From the NCBI RefSeq assembly GCF_021699195.1, contig NZ_SSXE01000008.1, forward strand, positions 29,324-93,323: 64,000 bases of DNA. The letters are read 5' to 3'. Shown here one piece after another: positions 50,332 through 58,618 of this stretch (position 1 is the stretch's first letter; the number at the start of each line of letters is the position of its first letter). A program made the translations under genes and the position numbers. The notes under the pieces were generated by a model. That model did no database searches, was not told where the DNA came from, and was given only the letters and a program-made list of their open reading frames with translations. The DNA is from Nonomuraea sp. MG754425. Lineage in GTDB: Bacteria; Actinomycetota; Actinomycetes; Streptosporangiales; Streptosporangiaceae.

Positions 50332-52182
50332 GTGGCCGAAACCGACCACGGACGATCCGGCCATGTTCCCGGTGCGGCGGAGGGGCGGGACTTCCGGTTG
50401 TTGTGGACCGGCTCCGCCGCCTCGCAACTGGGGAACATGGCCTCCACGGTGACCGCGCCGCTGCTGGGGCTCTCGCTCACCGGCTCCCCGGTCTTCGCCG
50501 GGTGGCTGGCCGCCGCCGGGACGTTGCCCAGGATCCTGCTGCACCTGCCCGCCGGCGTGCTGGTCGACTACTCCGACCGCCGCCGGATGATGATCGCCAG
50601 CATGGCCGTCCGCGCGGCGCTGGCCGTCCTGATGGTCGGCTGCGTGCTCGTGGACGAAGGGGTCGTCTACCTCCTTCCGGTCATCAGCGTCGCCCAGGGC
50701 ATCTGCGTGGTGCTCTACAGCACGGCCGAGACGACGGCCGTCCCCTGGCTCGTTCCACGCCACCGGCTGCCCAGGGCCATGGCGGGCAACGAGGCCCGCA
50801 CCCACGTGGCCGGGCTGCTGGGCCGCCCGCTGGGCGGCTGGCTGTTCGAGCTGGGCCGCGTCTGGCCGTTCGTGCTGGACGTCGCGGCCTCGGCCGTGTC
50901 GCTCCTCACGCTGCTGCGGATGCGCAACAAGCGCTTCACCCGCTCCGCGACCAGGAGGCCGCCGCGGCCGGCCCGGCACCTGCGGGCGTTCTGGCGCGGC
51001 CTGACGTTCCTGCGCAAGGAGGAGTTCCTCGCCCGGGTCATGATCGTCTGCGCGCTGGCGAACTTCTCCTTCCAGACCCTGGGCCTCAGCCTGGTCCTGC
51101 TCGCCCACGAGCGGCACCTGTCCCCGCTGGTGATCGGCCTGCTGATCGCGGCCTCGGGGCTGGGCGGGGTGCTGGGCTCGCTCATGGCCCCGCGCCTGCT
51201 GCGCCGGACGACCCCGGCGCGGTTGATCGTCACGAGCGTGTGGGCGTGGCTGCTGCTGAGCGCGAGCCTGGTCGTGGTCGACCACGACTCGTTCCTGTAC
51301 GTCGCCGCCGTGCTGCCCGCCGTGTGGGGCGGCATCGGGTTCACCGGGGCGCACATCAACATCGCCCTGGCCCTCTACCAGACCTCGGGCGTGCCGAAGC
51401 GGCTGTTCGGCCGGGTCACCAGCGTGATCAGGTTCTGCTCCGGCAGCGCCGTGCCCCTGGGCTCGCTGGCCGGCGGCTACCTGCTCGCCGCGTTCGGCAC
51501 CGAGGGCGCCGTCGTCCTCGTGACCTGCGTCGTCGGCCTGCTGACGCTGCTCATCTCGGTGCCCGCGACGGCGTCATCCCTCCGGCTGTTCCGCGGGAAG
51601 CGGCCGGGCGACCGGGCCCGTCACGGTCGGGGGCAACTCCCTCGGCACGTCGTGGAACAGGTCGTCGCTCAGCGCATGGAGACTGCCCTGCAGGCTCGCC
51701 TGTATGGCGGCCGGCGCCTCCGCGGGCACCGAGGTGGACCACGCCTGAAGGTACGCCTCGTCCACCGCGCGGCTCAGCGACTCGATCCCGCGATGGACCC
51801 TCGGCGGGCACAGCGGGCGCAGCCACGCGACCGCGACACTGGCCGCCAGGTACTCCACGCGTACCTGGCGAAGCTGCTCGAGCCGGTCCTCGCCGCCCAG
51901 GCGGGCCAGGCTGTTGCCGCGCATGTCGAGCGAGATGCGCACGGCCAGGCCGAGCTTCAGCACGGCCGCCTGCGCGTCCGCGAACGCCGCGAGCAACTCG
52001 CGGCCATGGGCGTTCCGTCGTTCCGCTTCGCGCTCCTCCGCCGCCGCCGTGCGGTCCTCCTTGGCCCTGATCCGCTCGACGATCACGGAGTAGCCCGCGC
52101 CGGACAGCGCGGCCAGCACGGCGCTGCCGCCGGTGATCAGGGTGAGCAGTGCGGTTTCACTGATCAGGGGTGCCTCCTGTGA
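50332..52182 (+). CDS. MFS exporter (EntS-like) with stop codon far downstream
   Basis: A major facilitator with 11-12 helices from residue 20 (DFRLLWTGSAASQLGN) to about 415 (LLTLLISVPATASS), including GVLVDYSDRRRMMIAS at the 2-3 loop and GLLIAASGLGGVLGSLMAP, as in enterobactin-exporter-like proteins. The frame has no stop at the expected place (about 51600) and stays open for nearly 200 further codons antisense to the gene at 51574-52215. The tail looks like shadow sequence (rich in Arg, Gly, His). Either the gene truly overlaps its neighbour or a small frameshift removed the stop. GTG 50332 is chosen for its position about 20 residues before the first helix. Confidence 0.7.
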   Translation: MAETDHGRSGHVPGAAEGRDFRLLWTGSAASQLGNMASTVTAPLLGLSLTGSPVFAGWLAAAGTLPRILLHLPAGVLVDYSDRRRMMIASMAVRAALAVLMVGCVLVDEGVVYLLPVISVAQGICVVLYSTAETTAVPWLVPRHRLPRAMAGNEARTHVAGLLGRPLGGWLFELGRVWPFVLDVAASAVSLLTLLRMRNKRFTRSATRRPPRPARHLRAFWRGLTFLRKEEFLARVMIVCALANFSFQTLGLSLVLLAHERHLSPLVIGLLIAASGLGGVLGSLMAPRLLRRTTPARLIVTSVWAWLLLSASLVVVDHDSFLYVAAVLPAVWGGIGFTGAHINIALALYQTSGVPKRLFGRVTSVIRFCSGSAVPLGSLAGGYLLAAFGTEGAVVLVTCVVGLLTLLISVPATASSLRLFRGKRPGDRARHGRGQLPRHVVEQVVAQRMETALQARLYGGRRLRGHRGGPRLKVRLVHRAAQRLDPAMDPRRAQRAQPRDRDTGRQVLHAYLAKLLEPVLAAQAGQAVAAHVERDAHGQAELQHGRLRVRERREQLAAMGVPSFRFALLRRRRAVLLGPDPLDDHGVARAGQRGQHGAAAGDQGEQCGFTDQGCLL

Positions 52183-52215
52183 GATGTCGTCCGAGATCCC
52201 TGGCGATCTCGTCAC
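51574..52215 (-). CDS. Small membrane-anchored helical protein, unknown function
   Basis: Up to 213 residues. One hydrophobic segment (LLTLITGGSAVLAALSGAGY, about residues 23-42) is followed by a charged helix (VERIRAKEDRTAAAEEREAE) that may form a coiled coil and then a helical domain to the C-terminus. GTG 52215 overlaps the nSTAND gene by 59 bp and has no ribosome site; a CTG at 52167 lies 6 bases after AGGAGG and overlaps the nSTAND stop, so it may be the true start (197 residues). Coupled to the nSTAND NTPase, it may anchor or partner that protein. Confidence 0.7.
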   Translation of the reverse strand: MTRSPGISDDISQEAPLISETALLTLITGGSAVLAALSGAGYSVIVERIRAKEDRTAAAEEREAERRNAHGRELLAAFADAQAAVLKLGLAVRISLDMRGNSLARLGGEDRLEQLRQVRVEYLAASVAVAWLRPLCPPRVHRGIESLSRAVDEAYLQAWSTSVPAEAPAAIQASLQGSLHALSDDLFHDVPRELPPTVTGPVARPLPAEQPEG

Positions 52216-53836
52216 GCGTCCGTCTGGCCTCGGGGACGTCGTCGCGTTCCAGCACGCGGGTCAGCACGTCGAGGGCCGCGGCGCTCTCGCCGGCCGCCCG
52301 CAGCGCCTGGCCGAGGCCGGTGCGCACCACGGGATCGTTCGGGACGCGGCTGACGGCGGCCATCATGTGCTCGATGGCGGTGCTGCGCCGGCCCTGGACG
52401 AGCGAGACGCGGCCGATCGCGGCCAGCGCCCACCCGACGGACGTGCGGTCGTCGAGCGCCTCGAACAGGCTCGCGGCGGCGAGGTGGCTCGCCACCGCCT
52501 CGTCCAGCCGGCGTTGTTCGAAGAACAGGTTGCCGAGCAGCGACTCGATGCCGGCGCGCACCCGCATCTCCTTCGGCGGACAGGCGCGCGCGGCCCGTCG
52601 TGCCAGCCGCTCGGCCCGGCCCGGCTCGCCCTCCGCGCGGGCCCGGACGGCGGCCCGCAGCAGCGCGGCCGGGTCGGGCGGGACGGCCGGCCACTGACCG
52701 GCGTCGAGCCGGCGCAGCGGGGCGAGCAGACGACGCCGCCGCAGGCCGGGGCCGGTGTCGCGCCGGGCGCCCGCGATGAGGTGGCGGTCCTCCAGCGAGT
52801 GCAGGAACGCGTCGGTGATCTCGAACGAGGCCGCCGCGCCGCCCCTGTGCAGGAGGGCGCGGCGCACCCAGGCGTCCAGGTCGGGCGGCGACAGCTCGTG
52901 CTCGGCCGCGGCCTCCGCGAGCGTCCGGCCGCACCAGCCGGACAGGGCCTGCTCCACCTCCATGCGCAGCCGCGCGGAGCCGAACCCGCCGGGGCCGGGC
53001 GGCTCGTCCCACAACCGGGCGCCGGCGACCTGGAGGAGCAGGGGGTCCACCGCCTGGGTCAGCCGGATCACCCGGCCCTGCTCGTCCCTGATCGCGCGCA
53101 GCTCATCGAGCAGTTCCCCGACCTCGGCGGGCGGGACGTGCAGCCGCACGGCCTGGGCCGAGCGGCTCACGACGGCGGCGGCGGCCTCGGGCGTGAGCGG
53201 CCTGAGCTGGTACTCGGCGCACTCGGGACGGTCGGCGATCTTGACCTCGTGACGCAGGTCGTCGAGGTGGTCGGAGCGCACGGCCAGCAGCAGGCGCAGG
53301 CTCGACCGGCGGGCCAGCGCCTCGAAGAGCTCGTCCAGCAGCCGGCGCCGGTGGCCCTCGTCGGGCCCGCGCCGGCGCAGGAACGCCTCCGCCTGGTCGA
53401 CGGCCGCGAAGATTGGGGCGGGCTCGCCGTCGCGGCCGATGGACTCCCTGCCGCGGACGAACTCGCCGATCGACAGGGCCGCCAGCCGTCCGGGCGACTC
53501 CTCCGGGTCCCACGACGACAGCAGGCCCAGCACGTACGGGTTGTGCCCCGGCAGGGCGGCGGCCGGCCACACCTGGCACGAGTTCGCCTGACCGAGCGGC
53601 AGCACGTTGGCGTTGTCCGTGCGCAGCCGGGGGATGAGGCCCGCGCGCAGCAGCGAGGTCTTGCCCGCGGCGGCGTCGGAGTGCAGGATCGTCAGCCGGT
53701 TGCGCCGCCACAACCCGAGCAGCAGCCGGATCTCGTCGGACCGTCCGAAAAAGAGCGTCTCGTCATGAGCGGTGAACGGCCGCGGGCCGATGAACGGGCT
53801 GCGCCGCTGTCGAGGTGCCGCGGGTGATCCTGCCAT
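52157..53836 (-). CDS. nSTAND1-type NTPase with TPR C-terminus
   Basis: A 559-residue STAND-class NTPase. The N-terminus reads SPFIGPRPFTAHDETLFFGR, the diagnostic opening of the novel-STAND-1 domain, then SDAAAGKTSLLRAGLIP, where the first Gly of Walker A is replaced by Ser. Walker B-like text is PIFAAVDQAEAF and the arginine region LLLAVRSDHLDDLR. A winged-helix region follows, then TPR-like helices from about 410 (LGNLFFEQRRLDEAVASHLA). Such proteins act as inducible sensors or scaffolds, often in defence. It lies 266 bp downstream of the FxsA-like precursor on the same strand and overlaps a small membrane protein gene. Confidence 0.82.
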   Translation of the reverse strand: MAGSPAAPRQRRSPFIGPRPFTAHDETLFFGRSDEIRLLLGLWRRNRLTILHSDAAAGKTSLLRAGLIPRLRTDNANVLPLGQANSCQVWPAAALPGHNPYVLGLLSSWDPEESPGRLAALSIGEFVRGRESIGRDGEPAPIFAAVDQAEAFLRRRGPDEGHRRRLLDELFEALARRSSLRLLLAVRSDHLDDLRHEVKIADRPECAEYQLRPLTPEAAAAVVSRSAQAVRLHVPPAEVGELLDELRAIRDEQGRVIRLTQAVDPLLLQVAGARLWDEPPGPGGFGSARLRMEVEQALSGWCGRTLAEAAAEHELSPPDLDAWVRRALLHRGGAAASFEITDAFLHSLEDRHLIAGARRDTGPGLRRRRLLAPLRRLDAGQWPAVPPDPAALLRAAVRARAEGEPGRAERLARRAARACPPKEMRVRAGIESLLGNLFFEQRRLDEAVASHLAAASLFEALDDRTSVGWALAAIGRVSLVQGRRSTAIEHMMAAVSRVPNDPVVRTGLGQALRAAGESAAALDVLTRVLERDDVPEARRTRDEIARDLGRHLTGGTPDQ

Positions 53837-54102
53837 GGGGAGACCTCGCTAACCGAGGAACTGACATATCGCGTGGACCGCCACCCGGTGCCGGATATCC
53901 GCGCCGCACCGGCGCACGCGACCGGGACGCGGGTGAATATCGTCCGGGCCGAAACGCAATGATGTCCCGCTGCCACGCCACAATTCTCAAGGTACCGCAC
54001 GAAGAAATGGATCATCCGCCGCGCGTGGCTGTTCCGGGCCGCCGAAAAAGAAAAGGCGGCGCCCGTTCGCCGTTGAGCCGGGCGCCGGGTTTCGGGCGCG
54101 GG

Positions 54103-54294
54103 TCAGCCCTCCACTCGGGTGGGGGGCGTGCTGTTGTCGAAGGCGGCGAACACGTCTTCACGTTCCCGGCCCGGCTCAAGCAGGTCGCGTAACGCCCTGC
54201 CGAAGGCGGATTCGCCCACATCCCGCAGGTGGCGGGTGGATAGTGCGGACACGTCGATCAGGCTGCCCTGTCGCGCGGAAGGCTGCGGTCGCAT
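54103..54294 (-). CDS. fxsA-like: FxsA-like RiPP precursor, variant core
   Basis: A 63-residue precursor peptide. The leader has SLIDVSALSTRHLRDVG and SAFGRALRDLLEPG, matching the conserved leader of FxSxx-COOH cyclophane precursors. The core region reads EDVFAAFDNSTPPTRVEG, so instead of a C-terminal FxSxx it contains FAA and FDN, followed by a nine-residue tail after the Asn. Three-residue cyclophane maturases join a Phe or Trp ring to the third residue, and Phe-Asp-Asn fits that rule. ATG 54294 has GAGGGAG 6 bases upstream. The maturase FxsB (57175-58392) and FxsT-like protein (54586-57111) are encoded nearby. Confidence 0.82.
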   Translation of the reverse strand: MRPQPSARQGSLIDVSALSTRHLRDVGESAFGRALRDLLEPGREREDVFAAFDNSTPPTRVEG

Positions 54295-54585
54295 GCGCGC
54301 TCCCTCGTGGCCATGAGACGCCGGCGCCGGCTCCGCCCCCGAAAATGATCAGGAATTTCCCGCAGCCGTTCGTCGGCGAACTCGAACTTTGTCTGACTCT
54401 GCCGGTCCGCCAAATTGCGACCGTTTCGGCGGCATCGGATCTCGACAATGAGATGGACCGAAACAGATCGGCCTCTACGCGGTCGGCCCGGACAGCTAGG
54501 ATGGTGCTCGTCATCAATACTCCCCATGCCATTGCTGTCGCAATCCATCGTTAGCACAAAACGCATTCGACGGGAGGCGGAACGC
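54295..54585. promoter_or_regulatory. Divergent promoter region of fxsA-like and fxsT-like genes
   Basis: 291 bp, less GC-rich than the flanking genes. TAGGAT at 54497-54502 is a good actinobacterial -10 for the rightward gene, about 84 bp before its GTG; no clear -35 precedes it. Nothing convincing was found for the leftward precursor gene. Confidence 0.35.
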
Positions 54586-57111
54586 GTGATGGTTTCACAG
54601 CCGTCCGCCACGGAGCGATCGCCGCGCGATTTTCCGGCGGTGTGGAAGGTCCCTCCGCGAAACAAGAACTTCACGGGCCGGGAAACGCTGCTCAACCGGC
54701 TCCACAAGGGCATCGGCGACAACGTCACGGCGGTCGTCCCGCACACCCTGCACGGCCTCGGCGGCGTCGGCAAGACACAGATGGCCATCGAGTACGCCTA
54801 CCGTTTCCGCGACAGCTACGACGTCGTCTGGTGGGTGCCCGCCGACCAGCCCGGCCTGGTCCGCGCGACCCTGGCACAACTCGCGCCCAAGCTGGGCGTG
54901 CCCGACGCCACCACGGCGGGCATCGAGGACGCCGCCAGCGCCGTGCTCGACGCCCTGCGCAGGGGCGACCCGTACGGCCGGTGGCTGCTGATCTTCGACA
55001 ACGCCGACGAACCCGAGGACTTCGGCGACCTCATCCCGCCCGGCCCCGGCGACGTCCTCGTCACCTCGCGCAACCACCGCTGGGCCGGCGTCTACGAGAC
55101 GATCGCCGTCGACGTGTTCCCGCGCAAGGAGAGCATGGAGTTCCTCGACAAGCGGGTGCCGGCGGTCACCGAGGAGGAGGCCGACAAGCTGGCCGAGGCG
55201 CTCGGCGACCTGCCGCTGGCCCTGGAGCAGGCCGCCGCCCTCCAGGTCGAGACCGGCATGTCGGCGCAGGAGTACCTGCGCCTGTTCGAGCAGCACGCCT
55301 CCTCCCTGCTGGAGGAGGGCAAGCCCAGGGAGTACCCCTGGTCGATGACCACGGCCTGGCGGCTGTCGGTGACCAAGCTCAAGGAGCACCTGCCCGGAGC
55401 CATGGAACTGCTGCGCTGCTGCGCGTTCTTCGGGCCCGAGCCGATCCCGCGCGACGCCTTCCGCCCGGTCAAGGGCCCGGTACGGCCCGAACTGGCCGAA
55501 CTGCTCGCCACGCCCATCCGGCTCAGCAAGGCCATCGCGACCCTGGCGCGCTACGCGTTGGTGCGCATCGACCCCGACGAGCGCACGCTCCAGGTCCACC
55601 GGCTGATCCAGGCACTGCTGCGGGAGGAACTCGCCGCGCCGACGCAGCGGGACATCCGCGAGGAGGTGCACTCCCTCATCGTCGAGGCGGCCCCGTCCAG
55701 CGCCGACGTCCCGGCGAACTGGCCGCGCTACCAGGCGCTGCTCGCCCACGTGGACCCGGCCGGGGTGGCGGCCAGCGGCCGGCCCGACGTGCGCTCGTTC
55801 GCGCACGACATCCTCGGCTACCTGGGCGCGTCCGGCAACTACCGGGCCGCCCGCAGGTACGCCGAGTCGTTCGTCGACCAGTGGACCCACGACTCGGGGG
55901 CCGCCGACCCCGACGTGCTGCGGGCGCGGCGCGTACAGGGCGACATGCTGCGCGAGTTCGGCCGCTACGGCGACGCGTACGACCTCAACAACGCGACCCT
56001 GGCCACGATGCGCGAGGTGCTGGGCGACGACCACCGCGAGACCCTGATCCTGCTCAACGGCATCGGCGCCGACCTGCGCGGGCGCGGCCGGTTCATCGAC
56101 GCCAGGGAGCACGACAGGGAGTCGGTGGAACGGCACCGGGCGGTGCTCGGCTCCGACGACGCGCAGACCCTGCGGGCGATCAACAACCTGGCCCTCGACC
56201 TCGGCCTCACCAGCGACTACCAGGCTTCGCAGACGCTGCTGGAGGAGGCGTACCGCACGGCCCAGGCCAACGAGGGCAAGGTGAGCAAGGGCACCTTCCT
56301 CAACCTGTGGGCCAGCCTGAGCCGGGCGGTGCGGCAGTGCGGCGACTACCACGAGGCGTGCGACGTCGGCCGCGACGCCCTCGGCTACGGGCGTCAGCAA
56401 CTCGACGCCGACCACCCGCGGGTGCTGCTCGTGCAGAAGGACCTGGCCATCGCGCTGCTGCGGTCCGGCGAGAAGGACGAGGGCCTGGAACTGGCCCGCG
56501 ACGTGCACGCACGGTACGTACGCATCTACGGCCTCAACCACCCCGGCACGCTGGCCGGAGCCACCTGCCTGGCCAACTCGCTGCGGGCCAACGGGCAACT
56601 GGACGAGGCGTACAAGCTGGCCAAGGACACCATGGAGCGCTACGCCAGGGTCTACAGCGCCGAACACCCGTACAACCACTGCTGCGTCAGCAACGTGGCG
56701 CTGCTGGAACGGGTGCGCGGCGAGCCGGAGCGGGCCCGCGAGCTGAACGAGGTGGCGCTCGCCGGCCTGGAGACCAGGTTCGGGCGCGACCACCACTACG
56801 TGCTCACCGTCGCGGTCAACCTCGCCAGCGACCTCGTCCTGCTGGGGGAGACCGACCGGGCCTGCGCGATGGGCGCCGACTCCCTGCACCGGCTGCGCCG
56901 GCTGCTCGGCGACGACCACCCGGCCGCGCTGGCCGCCGCCGCCAACCTGGCCGCCGACCTGTCGGCCGCCGGGCGGGGCGAGGAGGCCAAGCCGCTGTTC
57001 GACGCCACGATGCGGTGCTACGACGAGACGCTCGGCGCGGAGCACCCCGACGCGCTGGCGGCGGCCGAAGGACGCCACCTCGACCTCGACTTCGACCCGC
57101 CCCCGATCTGA
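54586..57111 (+). CDS. fxsT: FxsT-like NB-ARC/TPR protein
   Basis: An 841-residue STAND protein matching the tetratricopeptide protein of the FxSxx-COOH system. It opens with FPAVWKVPPRNKNFTGRE, typical of this family, then Walker A GLGGVGKT (57-64), Walker B WLLIFDNAD (133-141), and an arginine-type sensor PGDVLVTSRNHRW. The C-terminal half (about 400-830) is made of 42-residue TPR units with repeated HPxxL (for example DDHRETLILLNGIGADL, DHPAALAAAANLAADL). GTG 54586 has GGAGG 8 bases upstream; ATG 54589 follows at once. Its role in the Fxs system is unproved; sensing or scaffolding is likely. Confidence 0.88.
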   Translation: MMVSQPSATERSPRDFPAVWKVPPRNKNFTGRETLLNRLHKGIGDNVTAVVPHTLHGLGGVGKTQMAIEYAYRFRDSYDVVWWVPADQPGLVRATLAQLAPKLGVPDATTAGIEDAASAVLDALRRGDPYGRWLLIFDNADEPEDFGDLIPPGPGDVLVTSRNHRWAGVYETIAVDVFPRKESMEFLDKRVPAVTEEEADKLAEALGDLPLALEQAAALQVETGMSAQEYLRLFEQHASSLLEEGKPREYPWSMTTAWRLSVTKLKEHLPGAMELLRCCAFFGPEPIPRDAFRPVKGPVRPELAELLATPIRLSKAIATLARYALVRIDPDERTLQVHRLIQALLREELAAPTQRDIREEVHSLIVEAAPSSADVPANWPRYQALLAHVDPAGVAASGRPDVRSFAHDILGYLGASGNYRAARRYAESFVDQWTHDSGAADPDVLRARRVQGDMLREFGRYGDAYDLNNATLATMREVLGDDHRETLILLNGIGADLRGRGRFIDAREHDRESVERHRAVLGSDDAQTLRAINNLALDLGLTSDYQASQTLLEEAYRTAQANEGKVSKGTFLNLWASLSRAVRQCGDYHEACDVGRDALGYGRQQLDADHPRVLLVQKDLAIALLRSGEKDEGLELARDVHARYVRIYGLNHPGTLAGATCLANSLRANGQLDEAYKLAKDTMERYARVYSAEHPYNHCCVSNVALLERVRGEPERARELNEVALAGLETRFGRDHHYVLTVAVNLASDLVLLGETDRACAMGADSLHRLRRLLGDDHPAALAAAANLAADLSAAGRGEEAKPLFDATMRCYDETLGAEHPDALAAAEGRHLDLDFDPPPI

Positions 57112-57128
57112 GCCCCGGCTCCGCCGCG

Positions 57129-57154
57129 CGGCCCTCCCTCGTGTGGGAGGGCCG
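57129..57154 (+). terminator. Terminator of the fxsT-like gene
   Basis: A 10-bp perfect stem (57129-57138 with 57145-57154, loop TCGTGT) starts 17 bp after the stop. A second 12-bp hairpin (57164-57188) overlaps the stop codon of the convergent radical SAM gene. Confidence 0.65.
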
Positions 57155-57174
57155 CCGGATCGTGCGCCTCCGGC

Positions 57175-58392
57175 TCAGCCGGAGGCGCGCGTGAGGTGCG
57201 CCACGTCCTCGGCCAGGTGCCGCCGGATGTGGGTGATCAGCCGGTACAGGTCGCGGCAGAAGACCGAGGGATTGCGGAAGCCCGTCCCGGAGCGGTAGCG
57301 ATGCGGGTAGAGCCCCGCGCCGCACACCCGGGCGATCGCGCAGGAGGCGCAGCGCTCCGACAGCGCCTGCTCGCCGATCTGCCGCGCCGCGACCGACGGC
57401 AGGAACAGCGCCGTGTCGAACGTGTCGCGCAGGACGTGCAGCATGGTGCCGGTCGCCCCGTCGTAGGCCGACTTGAGCGTGTCCACCTGCTCGATGCTGC
57501 CGTCCGTCTCCACCACGACGACCGCGACCGGCGACAGGCCGATCGCCTCGCTGCGCGACGGACGGCCGAGCAGCAGCCGGATGATCTCGCTGAACAGCCG
57601 GATCTGCGTCTCGCGGACCGGCGCGTGGTACCAGCGGTCGAAGACGGCGGCGAGCCAGTCGCCGTAGGGGCTGCCGGTCTCCGTCCAGCCGGGCGGCGGG
57701 GTGTCCCAGTTGCCGTGCGGCAGCAGGAAGTCCACCACCGGCGGGCCGAACTCCAGCAGCGCCTCGTACGTCACGATCGGGTCGCTGGCCAGGTCGATCG
57801 TGCACAACAGGCCGCCGAACAGGTGCCGGTAGGCGGGCGCGATCAGCCGTTCGAGCCCGTCGCGCACCTCGGTGTAGGTGCCGGTGCCCTTGGCCCGGCG
57901 GCGGTGGCGGTCGTGCCCTTCCCTGTCGCCGTCCATGCTGACGCCCACCTGCACGCCCAACTCGGCGAACAGGCGCAGGAACGCCTGGTTGAGCAGCACC
58001 CCGTTGGTCTGCACCCGGACGGTCGCCGTGACGCCGCCGCCGAGTTCGCCGCGCAGCCGATCGACGGCGTAGCGGGTGTGTTCGACGCCCGCGAGCAGCG
58101 GCTCCCCGCCGTGCAGGACGATCTCGACGTCGTCCATGCCGTGCGCGCCGGCGTGCTCGGCCACCCGCGCGGCCACCCGGTCGATCGTCGCCTTGGACAT
58201 GCGGCGCGGCTGGTCCCGCCAGCCCTGGTCGGCCATCTCGTAGACGTAGCAGTAGTCGCAGGCCAGGTTGCAGCGGCTGTGCAGCTTCAGGATGAACTGC
58301 CGGAACGGCGTCGGCCGCCAGCCGGACTCCAGGAGCTTGCCCACGTCGAGACTGGCCGGCCATTCGATCTCGTGGTGAGCGTTGTCTCCCAC
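57175..58392 (-). CDS. fxsB: FxsB-family radical SAM/SPASM cyclophane maturase
   Basis: A 405-residue radical SAM enzyme that should form the three-residue cyclophane in the FxsA-like peptide. The cluster motif CNLACDYC carries Cys41, Cys45 and Cys48; the next motif LHGGEPLLAG and SAM-binding QTNGVLLN follow. The C-terminus has CASCAIARVCGAGLYPHRYR and GTGFRNPSVFCRDLYRLI, the SPASM-like signature that marks FxsB. GTG 58392 has AGGAG 9 bases upstream; TTG 58452 would add 20 poorly conserved residues. It lacks the HExxH hydroxylase domain fused to some relatives. Convergent with fxsT rather than next to fxsA, an unusual layout. Confidence 0.9.
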   Translation of the reverse strand: MGDNAHHEIEWPASLDVGKLLESGWRPTPFRQFILKLHSRCNLACDYCYVYEMADQGWRDQPRRMSKATIDRVAARVAEHAGAHGMDDVEIVLHGGEPLLAGVEHTRYAVDRLRGELGGGVTATVRVQTNGVLLNQAFLRLFAELGVQVGVSMDGDREGHDRHRRRAKGTGTYTEVRDGLERLIAPAYRHLFGGLLCTIDLASDPIVTYEALLEFGPPVVDFLLPHGNWDTPPPGWTETGSPYGDWLAAVFDRWYHAPVRETQIRLFSEIIRLLLGRPSRSEAIGLSPVAVVVVETDGSIEQVDTLKSAYDGATGTMLHVLRDTFDTALFLPSVAARQIGEQALSERCASCAIARVCGAGLYPHRYRSGTGFRNPSVFCRDLYRLITHIRRHLAEDVAHLTRASG

Positions 58393-58508
58393 GCTGATCA
58401 GCTCCTGAGGGCGGGATTCGAGCGCGGTGCCGGCTGGGGGTCTCGGCGGCAACGGGGATGCCCCGGATCGGAGATCGGCAAACCCGGCGCTGGTCGCGGC
58501 GGGCGGGC

Positions 58509-58526
58509 GGTAGCGCAGGCGCTACC
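58509..58526. promoter_or_regulatory. 18-bp palindrome between fxsB and serine hydrolase genes
   Basis: GGTAGCGCAGGCGCTACC has perfect 8-bp arms around AG. It lies 117 bp upstream of the fxsB start and 93 bp upstream of the divergent serine hydrolase start and could be an operator for either. The binding protein is unknown. Confidence 0.5.
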
Positions 58527-58618
58527 TCGGGATGTGCAGTGTGCGGGATCGATCACGGTACGCGTGCGCCGACATGCTGGTGCCATCGACAACCCGCAAC
58601 GAGCAGGGAGTTCCCCCG

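Noticed and set aside
57175..58452. TTG start for FxsB at 58452
   Set aside because: The added 20 residues are Pro/Arg-rich, and the GTG at 58392 has a good AGGAG site.
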